From assembly GCA_964370195.1 (NCBI GenBank), contig CAYJIH010000017.1, positions 1-33,647 of the forward strand: a stretch of DNA of 33,647 bases. Direction: 5' to 3'. Within the stretch, counting starts at the first letter, position 1. Every line of letters begins with the position of its first letter. A program made the translations under genes and the position numbers. The notes below the pieces were generated by a model that was not told the DNA's origin, made no database searches, and was given only the letters and a program-made list of their open reading frames with translations. This DNA is from JAAYCI01 sp964370195. GTDB lineage: Bacteria; Bacillota; Clostridia; Oscillospirales; Ruminococcaceae. Shown piece by piece: positions 1 to 7,600 of the stretch.

Positions 1-26
1 AAAAAGTGGCAACATGGCAATAAACG

Positions 27-240
27 AACCCGAGAGAGTAGAACTCTCTCGGGTTAAATTTATCTTACGTGGGTTTTGGCATCGTTTGGCTGGGAGCCAG
101 TTACCTTTCGAAACACAAAAAAATAAACCCTTCGCACGTGCCGAAACCGCCGGCAGGGTGCCGCCGGTTTCTTTACGCAACATGTTCCCATACAGTGAAC
201 ACCACATCATACGTTTTGTTCTTGCCGGCAAAACAGAACC
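27..240 (-). ncRNA. Structured RNA-like unit A (first of two tandem copies)
   Basis: A stem-loop array with no plausible ORF. Seen on the plus strand: a perfect 12-bp hairpin (27-38 with 44-55), a long-range helix joining ACGTG/GGGTTT (67-76) to AAACCC/CACGT (125-139), a 13-bp GC-rich hairpin with one mismatch (143-155 with 159-171), and TGTTC/GAACA (183-187 with 197-201). The same order of elements recurs in unit B at 327-518. Minus-strand orientation is inferred from unit B, where one helix needs a G-U pair that exists only in the minus-strand RNA; the 27-55 hairpin would then be the 3' end. I do not recognise the RNA family. Confidence 0.4.
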
Positions 241-326
241 TTTTGATCATAAAAGTGTGAATATATATCGATAAGAAGTGGTTTTAAATATGGTTTTGCT
301 ATGCCGAAATTCGCGTTCGGCTAAAT

Positions 327-518
327 ATCAAACCAGAGAGCCAAACGCTCTCTGGTTTGATTTACGCAAGTCTATTCCTTTGGAATTGCCCCAATAGGCA
401 CAGCCTATCTCTTGAAACCACCCCAAATAAACCTCTTGCATACGCCAAAACCGGCGGAGGTCTCTCCGCCGGTTTCTATACAACATATCTTCCCACACGG
501 TGGATTACACACACCGTG
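327..518 (-). ncRNA. Structured RNA-like unit B (second tandem copy)
   Basis: It parallels unit A with different sequence in the stems. It has a perfect 15-bp hairpin (327-341 with 347-361), a long-range helix TACGCAAG (363-370) with CTTGCATA (435-442), a perfect 12-bp GC-rich hairpin (448-459 with 464-475), and CACGGTG/CACCGTG (496-502 with 512-518). Single-stranded blocks shared with unit A include AAATAAACC just before the GC-rich hairpin and CAACAT after it. In the long-range helix C365/A440 is a mismatch on the plus strand but a G-U pair in minus-strand RNA, so transcription is probably leftward. Promoter and product are unproven. Confidence 0.42.
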
Positions 519-580
519 CATTCTTATTTTCAGCGCGCCAAATCGAAGAGAACTCCGTTTGGAAGGGGACCTTTCAAACA

Positions 581-608
581 TTCTTCGTGCATTTTTTTGC
601 ACGAAGAA
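581..608. terminator. Strong hairpin, possible terminator
   Basis: A perfect 11-bp inverted repeat (581-591 with 598-608) with a six-T loop. It lies between unit B and the minus-strand gene ending at 735. No clear T-run follows on either strand, so termination is only plausible. Confidence 0.3.
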
Positions 609-662
609 ACGCTTCCCGGCCGTAAATTTTCATGGGAACGCGCCCTTAAAAGAAAATTTTGT

Positions 663-703
663 CCACTTTTATAAAAGTGGCGGGGTGTGGGGCAGCGCCC
701 CAC
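663..703. repeat. Paired REP-like hairpins
   Basis: Two adjacent palindromes: CCACTTTT/AAAAGTGG (663-680) and GTGGGGC/GCCCCAC (687-703), separated by a GGGGT stretch. This shape resembles short extragenic palindromic elements that recur in gut Clostridia genomes. Only one copy is visible here, so dispersal cannot be judged. It sits just downstream of the gene ending at 735 and might also act as its terminator. Confidence 0.3.
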
Positions 704-734
704 GGCCTTGACCTGCAGTCGATAGGCAGTAGGC

Positions 735-1268
735 TTAAGCCATCTCAAGCAGTTTTTCTTCTAGGAAAGCAAGCACGGTTTGGCCGCAAAGGCTCACATT
801 TTCTTCATCGAAAAGATCGGCTTGAATTTTGAAGAAGTTCACGATTAAGCGGTTTCCGTCAATCCAGTAGTCTTCGGCGGCGCCGGGCACGAACAAAATT
901 TGGACGTTCTCATGTGGAATGTCAGCTTTGCTGTTCAAAACATCTACCATCGCATCAACGTTCAATACTTTAATGGGGTGCACCATGTTATCGCGCAAAA
1001 GTTGCTCTTCCATCACCCACATGTTGTTGTTCCAAAATTTCCACTCACGTTTCGAAGGCGCGTTCATTTGCTCACGGTTCGTGATGGCGCTAAGCACTTT
1101 TCGAATGCCTTCGGCGTTCAATTCATCGTCGTACATCAGCTGCATTTCAGGCGCATCAGCGATGTTACGAAGATAATCCTCACTCACCTTTTCGCCTTCA
1201 CTCGAGGCTTGCCAAAAAAACAACATTTTCTCCAGTGTTTCCAAATTGATTTGAATATTGCGTATCAT
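735..1268 (-). CDS. Uncharacterised protein, TDE2712-like
   Basis: A 177-residue soluble protein with no signal peptide or membrane segment. I chose ATG at 1268 because GGGAGGA lies just upstream; the longer in-frame TTG at 1283 sits inside that ribosome site. The sequence is acidic and helix-rich, with stretches such as EGEKVSEDYL, NREQMN and FWNNNMWVMEE. From memory these resemble the TDE2712 family of spirochaetes and Firmicutes, whose function is unknown; I could not verify this. It starts about 40 bp after the stop of the threonine ammonia-lyase gene on the same strand and is probably co-transcribed with it, with no evident functional link. Confidence 0.8.
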   Translation of the reverse strand: MIRNIQINLETLEKMLFFWQASSEGEKVSEDYLRNIADAPEMQLMYDDELNAEGIRKVLSAITNREQMNAPSKREWKFWNNNMWVMEEQLLRDNMVHPIKVLNVDAMVDVLNSKADIPHENVQILFVPGAAEDYWIDGNRLIVNFFKIQADLFDEENVSLCGQTVLAFLEEKLLEMA

Positions 1269-1309
1269 CGATATTCCTCCCAATAAATGATGTTGTTTGA
1301 AAATGAATC

Positions 1310-2521
1310 TTATATGCCGGTTCCCGAAACAATTTTAAACCCATCCTCTTGCAGAGCGCGGCAAATTTCTTCGGCGTGAGCATGGTTGCGTGTTTCCAAA
1401 GCAAGTGTTAAGAAACAGCTGTTTATCGCCATATTTTGGTCGCTGTGGTCGTACTGAACAGACACAACATTGCCGCCGTGGTTCGCAATGATATCGCTTA
1501 CACCCGAAAGCTGGCCGGGTTTATCTGTGAGGGCGATGGAAAGCGAGGTGTTGCGTCCGCTCATCACAAGGCCGCGCGTAATCACACGGCTTAGGATGTT
1601 CACGTCGATATTTCCACCGGAAAGAAGACAAACAGTTTTGCCGGTGGTAGGAACTTTTTTGCATAAAATAGCGGCCAAAGCAACGGCGCCGGCACCTTCT
1701 GTAACCAGTTTTTGCTGCTCCATCAGTGTCAAAATCGCCTCGGCCACTTCATCCTCACTCACGTCCACAAGCCCATCTACATATTGGCGGCAAAGCTCGA
1801 ATGTAAGCTCGCCGGGCTGTTTCACGGCGATACCATCTGCAAAGGTGGACACTCCGGGCAACATAATGCGTTTATTTTTTTGAATACTGCGTAGCATCGA
1901 GGCCGCGCCGGCCGCCTGCACACCGTAAATTTTACACTGGGGACGCAAACTTTTTATGGCAAACGCCACACCGGCAATCAGCCCGCCGCCGCCCACGGGC
2001 AGCACAACATTGTCCACGTCCGGCATTTGGTTCAGAATCTCAAGGCCAATGGTGCCTTGGCCGGCAATCACATTTTCATCGTCAAATGGATGAATAAAAC
2101 TAAGCTGACGCTCTTCGCACAAACGAAGTGCGTACGCATACGCATCATCGTAGCTGCCGGGAACCAGCTCTACTTCCACGCCATAGCGGCGCGTGGCTTC
2201 AATTTTAGACAAGGGTGCAGAATCCGGAATACAGATAACGGCTTGAATTCCATGCTGTTGTGCAGCCAGAGCCACGCCTTGTGCATGATTGCCCGCAGAA
2301 CACGCAATGATGCCACGTTTTCGCTCCTCTTCGTCAAGTTGGCTAATTTTGTAATACGCACCACGCAACTTAAAGGAACCGGTCACCTGTAAATTTTCTG
2401 TTTTCAGATACAATTCCCGGCCGGCAGCCAGCTGGGGGGATGCGGCAATTAAATCGGTGGTACGTGCTATATCTTTTAGCGCATACGCAGCGTGATATAC
2501 CTTGTCTAACGATAAGCTCAT
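1310..2521 (-). CDS. ilvA: Threonine ammonia-lyase (threonine dehydratase) with C-terminal ACT domain
   Basis: A PLP enzyme of 403 residues that deaminates threonine to 2-oxobutanoate. The PLP lysine is K51 in TGSFKLRGA; the phosphate-binding glycines are in VGGGGLIAG. A short C-terminal ACT domain (about 325-403) starts near SIALTDKPGQL, giving the form with one ACT domain (TIGR01127-like). ATG at 2521 follows AGGAGG; an in-frame TTG at 2539 lies upstream of it. The enzyme may serve isoleucine synthesis or catabolic threonine use; no other ilv gene is present to decide. A 14-bp palindrome (2555-2568) overlaps the predicted -10 box, suggesting repressor control. Confidence 0.95.
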   Translation of the reverse strand: MSLSLDKVYHAAYALKDIARTTDLIAASPQLAAGRELYLKTENLQVTGSFKLRGAYYKISQLDEEERKRGIIACSAGNHAQGVALAAQQHGIQAVICIPDSAPLSKIEATRRYGVEVELVPGSYDDAYAYALRLCEERQLSFIHPFDDENVIAGQGTIGLEILNQMPDVDNVVLPVGGGGLIAGVAFAIKSLRPQCKIYGVQAAGAASMLRSIQKNKRIMLPGVSTFADGIAVKQPGELTFELCRQYVDGLVDVSEDEVAEAILTLMEQQKLVTEGAGAVALAAILCKKVPTTGKTVCLLSGGNIDVNILSRVITRGLVMSGRNTSLSIALTDKPGQLSGVSDIIANHGGNVVSVQYDHSDQNMAINSCFLTLALETRNHAHAEEICRALQEDGFKIVSGTGI

Positions 2522-2554
2522 GAAGCCTCCTATGTACAATGCGTTCCTTTAATA

Positions 2555-2585
2555 CCTATTTAAATAGGGGGCTGTGCAGTGGCAA
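2555..2585 (-). promoter_or_regulatory. Candidate ilvA promoter with overlapping palindrome
   Basis: On the minus strand TTGCCA (2580-2585) lies 17 bp from TAAATA (2557-2562), a poor -10. The perfect palindrome CCTATTTAAATAGG (2555-2568) covers the -10, which would fit an operator. The regulator is unknown. Confidence 0.35.
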
Positions 2586-2601
2586 GCCCTGTCGTCCTAG
2601 C

Positions 2602-2631
2602 AAAAGCCCCCGCCCAATGGAAGGCAGGGGC
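2602..2631 (-). terminator. Rho-independent terminator after fba
   Basis: On the minus strand a GC-rich stem (GCCCCTGCC with GGCGGGGGC, one mismatch) is followed directly by TTTTG. It separates the aldolase gene from the ilvA transcription unit. Confidence 0.8.
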
Positions 2632-2645
2632 CAACGTAAATTTCT

Positions 2646-3509
2646 TTAGGCCTTGCCCACACTGCCAAACATTTCAAACTTTTCGCGTGTGGTTTCTTTA
2701 ATGGCTTCGGTGCCGGGGGCCAGCAATTTGCGTGGGTCAAATCCTTTTCCTTGACGGTCTTTTTCTGCCTCAATGTATTGGCGTGTGGCAGCAGCAAACG
2801 TTAGCTGACACTCGGTGTTTACATTGATTTTCGACACGCCGAGGCTAATGGCTTTTTGAATCATCTCTATCGGAATGCCCGTTCCGCCGTGCAACACAAG
2901 TGGAACACCACCCGTAGCTTCGTGGATTTTTTGTAAGGTATCAAAGTCAAGCCCTTTCCAGTTGGGCGGGTAAACACCGTGGATATTGCCAATGCCTGCA
3001 GCCAAAAAATCAATGCCAAGCTCTGCAACGCGCTTGCATTCGGCAACGTCGGCCACTTCGCCGGCGCCCACAACACCGTCTTCTTCGCCACCAATCGAGC
3101 CCACCTCGGCTTCAATGCTCATGCCGGCTTCGTGCGCCAAACGCACAAGTTCTGCCGTTTTCGTCACATTTTCTTCAATGGGGTAATGGCTGCCGTCAAA
3201 CATGATGGATGTAAAGCCGGCATCAATACATTTCATCGCACCTTCGTATGTTCCGTGGTCCAAATGAAGAGCAACCGGCACTGTGATACCCAAAGATTTA
3301 TCCATGGATTTCACCATTTGTGTCACGGTTTCAAAGCCGGTCATGTATTTGGCAGCGCCTTCGCTTACACCTAAAATCACAGGGCTTTTTTGTTCCTCCG
3401 CTGTCAGCAGCACAGCTTTTGTCCACTCGAGATTATTGATGTTAATTTGGGCCACAGCATAATGTCCGTCACGGGCTTTCTTTAGCATTTCAGTAGCGTT
3501 TTGCAGCAT
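2646..3509 (-). CDS. fba: Class II fructose-bisphosphate aldolase
   Basis: A zinc-dependent glycolytic and gluconeogenic aldolase that cleaves fructose 1,6-bisphosphate to DHAP and glyceraldehyde 3-phosphate. The 287 residues match the Bacillus-type class II family. Visible signatures are LHLDHG (D84, H85; catalytic Asp and zinc His), the GSIGGEED loop, and zinc ligands H177 in GNIHGVYP and H207 in VLHGGTG. ATG at 3509 is preceded by GGAGGG at about 10 bp; the frame stays open upstream but lacks a better start. It has its own promoter and terminator and so appears monocistronic. Related tagatose-bisphosphate aldolases share the fold, but the length and motifs favour Fba. Confidence 0.95.
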   Translation of the reverse strand: MLQNATEMLKKARDGHYAVAQININNLEWTKAVLLTAEEQKSPVILGVSEGAAKYMTGFETVTQMVKSMDKSLGITVPVALHLDHGTYEGAMKCIDAGFTSIMFDGSHYPIEENVTKTAELVRLAHEAGMSIEAEVGSIGGEEDGVVGAGEVADVAECKRVAELGIDFLAAGIGNIHGVYPPNWKGLDFDTLQKIHEATGGVPLVLHGGTGIPIEMIQKAISLGVSKINVNTECQLTFAAATRQYIEAEKDRQGKGFDPRKLLAPGTEAIKETTREKFEMFGSVGKA

Positions 3510-3532
3510 GATATTGACTCCCTCCATTTGGT

Positions 3533-3549
3533 TGAACCATATCGGTTCA
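3533..3549. promoter_or_regulatory. Inverted repeat at the fba transcription start (candidate operator)
   Basis: TGAACC and GGTTCA flank a 5-bp spacer, giving a 17-bp inverted repeat that lies about 12 bp downstream of the -10 box, covering the start region and 5' leader of fba. The position fits a repressor site. It matches no operator I can name. Confidence 0.35.
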
Positions 3550-3560
3550 TTCTGATAAAG

Positions 3561-3590
3561 AGTATACCATAAAAAGACAGCAAAAAGCAA
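3561..3590 (-). promoter_or_regulatory. fba promoter
   Basis: Minus-strand TTGCTT (3585-3590), 18-bp spacer, TATACT (3561-3566), with a TG extension before the -10. The spacing to the fba start at 3509 is suitable. Confidence 0.65.
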
Positions 3591-3670
3591 TTGCAGTACC
3601 GTTGAATTTTTTTGCCTTAAAAAAGAACAAAATGCACGATAAACAATAGATAATTTTGTGTAAATTCACA

Positions 3671-3692
3671 ACGTCTAAAAGTTATTAGACGT
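3671..3692. repeat. Hairpin between fba and rlmB
   Basis: A perfect 8-bp inverted repeat ACGTCTAA/TTAGACGT (3671-3678 with 3685-3692) without a T-run. It lies just left of the DnaA-box-like cluster. Confidence 0.4.
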
Positions 3693-3715
3693 GAGAATCA
3701 AGGCATAGAGCCGAT

Positions 3716-3757
3716 TTATCCACGTTTTCAACAGAGTTTTCAACATGGCATGTGGAA
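3716..3757 (+). promoter_or_regulatory. DnaA-box-like cluster upstream of rlmB
   Basis: TTATCCACG (3716-3724) differs by one base from the DnaA box TTATCCACA. Two spaced copies of TTTTCAACA (3725-3733, 3737-3745) and TGTGGAA (3751-3757) follow. The group sits immediately upstream of the rlmB -35 box. No replication genes are nearby, so a regulatory or DnaA-titrating role is more likely than an origin. Confidence 0.3.
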
Positions 3758-3763
3758 GCGAAG

Positions 3764-3792
3764 TTGAAAAAAAAAGGCGGGGGTGGTATAAT
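3764..3792 (+). promoter_or_regulatory. rlmB promoter
   Basis: TTGAAA (3764-3769), 17-bp spacer, TATAAT (3787-3792) preceded by TG. This is a near-consensus sigma-A promoter. Confidence 0.8.
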
Positions 3793-3839
3793 ATAACTTG
3801 AATTTTTATGGGATAGAACACATAGGTGGAGGGTGCGGT

Positions 3840-4622
3840 TTGGCAGAGCAAAAGATGGCAAGTCATGAGGAGAAACAATTAAAAAGCGAGCTGTTATGTG
3901 GGAAACACAGCGTAACAGAGGCTTTGCAAACGGGCGGTGTAGACAGCGTGCTGTTGGACGAAGGCATGCCCGAGCGTGAAGCGGCCTATTATACGGCGCT
4001 GGCAAAGCAGGCAGGTGCGGTGGTAAAGCGCACACGGCGCGAAAAATTAGACGCAATGTGCCAAGGCGCGCGGCATGCGGGCGTGGCGGCGTTTGTGGCA
4101 CAGGTGGAGTATGCCGAGTTGTCCGATTTGTTGCAAATCGCAAAAGATCGTGATGAAGCGCCCTTTTTGCTATTGTGCGACGGCATTTCAGACCCACACA
4201 ATCTGGGCGCGCTCATTCGCTCGGCGTTGCTTTGCGGTGCGCACGGTGTGGTGATAGAAAAACGTGGCTGCTCTCAGGTAACGGCCACGGTGATGAAGGC
4301 GTCGGCCGGTGCGGCTTCACGCATGTCAGTGGCGCGCGTGGCCAATTTGGGCGAGTGCATTCGGCGCATTAAAAAGGAAAATGTATTTGTGTATTGTGCC
4401 GACATAAAAGGCGCACCTTTGCATAAAACGCGGCTAGATGGCGCGGTGGCACTTGTGCTCGGCAGTGAGGGCAGCGGTGTGTCTCCGCTTGTGAAAAAGC
4501 TGTGCGACGGTGTGATTAGCCTTTCTATGGCGCCGGATACCGGCGGCGTGGATAGCTACAATGTGTCGGTGGCAGGTGGTATTTTAATGTACGAGGTACT
4601 GCGCGGCCGCGAGAGCGAGTAA
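3840..4622 (+). CDS. rlmB: TrmH-family 23S rRNA (guanosine-2'-O-)-methyltransferase, RlmB-type
   Basis: A SPOUT methyltransferase of 260 residues that uses SAM to 2'-O-methylate a guanosine in 23S rRNA (G2251 in E. coli). TTG at 3840 is the likely start because GGAGGG lies 6 bp upstream; the ORF opens from a TTG at 3798 that is too close to the -10 box. An N-terminal substrate-binding domain (about 15-85) precedes the knotted catalytic domain. Motif 1 has N121 and R127 in NLGALIRSA, motif 2 is VLGSEGSGVSP (206-216), and motif 3 ends in SYNVSVA (239-245). Motif 3 carries about three extra residues (APDTGG) compared with the usual PMxG form. A TrmH-like tRNA enzyme is less likely given the N-terminal domain. 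Confidence 0.9.
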   Translation: MAEQKMASHEEKQLKSELLCGKHSVTEALQTGGVDSVLLDEGMPEREAAYYTALAKQAGAVVKRTRREKLDAMCQGARHAGVAAFVAQVEYAELSDLLQIAKDRDEAPFLLLCDGISDPHNLGALIRSALLCGAHGVVIEKRGCSQVTATVMKASAGAASRMSVARVANLGECIRRIKKENVFVYCADIKGAPLHKTRLDGAVALVLGSEGSGVSPLVKKLCDGVISLSMAPDTGGVDSYNVSVAGGILMYEVLRGRESE

Positions 4623-4631
4623 GCAGACAAT

Positions 4632-4650
4632 AACGGCATGTGCCGTTTTT
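4632..4650 (+). terminator. Short terminator-like hairpin after rlmB
   Basis: AACGGC/GCCGTT around ATGT, followed by TTTT. It ends about 20 bp before the next start, leaving no room for a separate promoter, so it probably attenuates rather than ends transcription into the next gene. Confidence 0.5.
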
Positions 4651-4668
4651 TGAATGGAGATGAGGAAT

Positions 4669-7600
4669 TTGGATAGGCAACAACGACGTTCCGACGCAAC
4701 TGTGGAGGAAATTCTGGCTGACCTGCATCGAAGTGGAAAAGTGGCCGACCAAAACAAGGACCAAAATCTGGAGAATATTTTGGCAGGGTTGAAAACGGGT
4801 TCAACTGCCAATGTGCGCACGCCTTCGGCAAGGGGGCAAAGTGCGCAGCAGGCGGCGCGCCGCACCAAGGTTTCTCCTGCGGGGCAAGCGTCACCGCCAC
4901 CGCCACAGGTGGATATAAACGATAATGCGAATTATTTTGAACAAAAACCAATGGCGGAGAGCGTGGCAAGTGCCTCGCTGCCGGAAGTACAAAAAATAGA
5001 GGATAGCACGAGTGGCGTGCCACAAACAGAGCCATCACAAGCGGCAGGGGCAACGCGCCGCCTGCCAAAGTTTGGCGATATGGAAGACCAGCCGGCAATG
5101 CCACGTGTGGGCAAGGCGGCTGCGCTGGAGCGTGTGCAGCAAGACAAATACGTGGGCGATGCGGCGTTGTCGGAGTGGTTTTCCGGCAACGAAGAGCAAC
5201 ATTTGAGCCCACGTGAGCAAAAACGTCTTGAAAAAGAACGCAAAAAAGAAGAAAAGCTAGCCATCAAAGAGGAAAAACGTCAGGCGCGTTTGGCGAAAAA
5301 GGGCCACGTAGAAGAAATGCAGCCGGATGCATTTTCAGACGATTTTTCAGACGGCTTTGAAACAGCGGATGATTTTGACATGGGTGCGGAAAATACAGCG
5401 GATGCCTTTTCGCAACAAATCCGTGTGGCACAACCGGAAGATGACGGCAAAGCGTTGAAAGAAGCATTTGCGGAAATTCAAAGCACGCCATCGAACTTGC
5501 CTCCGCGTGCACAATATGAAGAAGAAGTGCTCCACGAGGAGCCTCAAAGTATGAGCCTTCTTGATTTTGCCGGCCAAGCGCAAGTGTCGCAATCACCTTT
5601 GGCGGCAGCACCGCAGCCGGTAGTATCACAGCCGGTTGCACCGCAGCCGGTAGCACCACAACCGGTCGCACCACAGTCGGTCGCACCGAAGTCGGTCGCA
5701 CTGCAGTCGGTCGCACCGCAACCAGCTTCCCCGCCTTTAAGCGGAATGTCGTTTGGTGGCGTGGCCGCAGTCTCTGCAGCGCCGGTTGCTCCGGCTCCCG
5801 TTGCTCCGGTGTCTTCTTCCGCACCTACGCAATTTTTTGAACCTGTGCANNNNNNNNNNNNNNNNNNNNNNNNNNNNNNNNNNNNNNNNNNNNNNNNNNN
5901 NNNNNNNNNNNNNNNNNNNNNNNNNNNNNNNNNNNNNNNNNNNNNNNNNCTCCCGTTGCTCCGGTGTCTTCTTCCGCACCTACGCAATTTTTTGAACCTG
6001 TGCAAAGTGCACCGACGCAATCACAAGACAGCGCACAAAAAACGCAGGTGTTTTCCTCACAAGAAATGCAACACGCGCTTGAACAAGGGGCGGCGTCGCT
6101 TGCGGCGGCATCGGTAACGGGCACATTTCCAAAGCCAATTTCCGGTAAAACAGACGCTACTGTGAGTACAAAACGGTTTGACATCAACGGTGCCGAAGCG
6201 GATCGTGTGCCCACCGCAGCGTACACGCAGGAGTTTGATAGTGATACGGGCGCCTCTGAGCAAAAAAACTTGTTTGTGGATGAAATGGTCGACGACCGTT
6301 TTCGTCAGTTCTTTGGCGAAACGGTGATTGTGGAACAAGAAGAAGCCGAGGCGCTTCCAAAGCCGATGCAACGAAGGAAAAAGAGAAAAGGCCGCACGAC
6401 GTTGCTCACCGGCGAGTTTTCCCAGTTTTCGATGCAGGCCCAACTAGACGACGACGAGATGCCCGACGACGACTATAACAACCCACAAGACGCACAGCAA
6501 GTGGAACAAGATCTATTTGAATTGAAGAAAAGCCTGTTCCGCAGAACTATCATTTCTGCCGCTGGTACATTCATTTTACTTTGGCTTTCTCTTGGGTACT
6601 CCAATGTTGTGGCCTTGCCGGAAATGCTGAACCCCGTTTTGTCGCCGCTTTTTTTCTCACTACTATATGTGGGCATGTTTGTGGCCGTGCTTGTGGTGAA
6701 CTTTACAACCGTCGCAAGCGGCCTGATTGGATTGTTTAGCGAAGCAACGCCAGATTCTTCGGTGGCAGTGGCGGCGGTGGCCTCTTTGTTGCAAGTGGTG
6801 GTAACAACAGTGCTTTTGCTCAGTGGCATGTCGCCCGAGGCAAGCTTGTTCGCACCTTTGGCCACCTTGTTGCTGTGTGGCAATGCATTTGGCAAACAAC
6901 TGCGTTGCAATGCCATTTTAGAAAGTTTTCGCCTTGTAAGCAATGGCCAGGAGCACAGCGCGGCTTATGTGCTGGAAGGCAATAGCGATGTGGCGTATCA
7001 TGTAACGCGGGGCCTTGAGGAAGAAGCGCCCAATATTTTGGTAAGCCGCCCCACGGCACTGATGAAAGGGTTTTTGCGGCAAAGTTTTTCGCACCGATGG
7101 AGCGATACGGTGTCGAAGAAATTGGCGTGGGTATGCCTTGGCGTGTCGTTCTTATGCATTGTTTTGGGCTTTATAATGACACGTGAATTGCCGTTGGCAC
7201 TTTCGTATTTCGCCGCTGCTGCGTGTTTAATTGCCCCTCTGTCGTCCTCGTTGCTTGCGGCCGTGCCGGCAACGATGTTGCAACAAGCGGGCAATAAACT
7301 TGGTGTGGTGGTGCCCGGCTGGAGCGCCATTGAAGAACTTAGCAGTGTGAATGTGGTGATGGCCGAGGCAAAGGATGTGTTCCCGGCCAGCTCGGTTACC
7401 TTAAAGGGAATTAAAACATTTGAGCAAGAGCGCATCGATCTGGCCATTCTGTATGCGGCTAGCATTTTAATAGAAAACTGCGATACAATGAAAGATGTTT
7501 TCCTTGGTGTGATACAAGGGAAAAAAGAAATGTTGTTTAAGGTAGAAAATTTGTTGTGTGAAGTGGGCCGCGGTTATGTGGGCTTTGTAGACAACAATCG

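Noticed and set aside
3716..3757. Replication origin
   Set aside because: There are only four DnaA-like sites, mostly degenerate, and no dnaA, dnaN or AT-rich unwinding element nearby.
3685..4197. Minus-strand ORF of 170 codons opposite rlmB
   Set aside because: It overlaps the rlmB promoter and coding region; the Pro/Arg/His-rich composition is typical of antisense frames.
4556..5212. Long minus-strand ORF opposite rlmB and the pseudo-ATPase gene
   Set aside because: It is a shadow of the plus-strand genes: Pro/His/Cys-rich, low-complexity, no ribosome site.
5611..5724. Regular short repeat considered as a CRISPR array
   Set aside because: Units are 15 bp, contiguous and in frame with a protein; there are no spacers or cas genes.
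5544..6020. Minus-strand ORF with GATGCGATG-type repeats across the N run
   Set aside because: The repeats are the antisense of the VAPQP linker and the frame crosses unknown bases.
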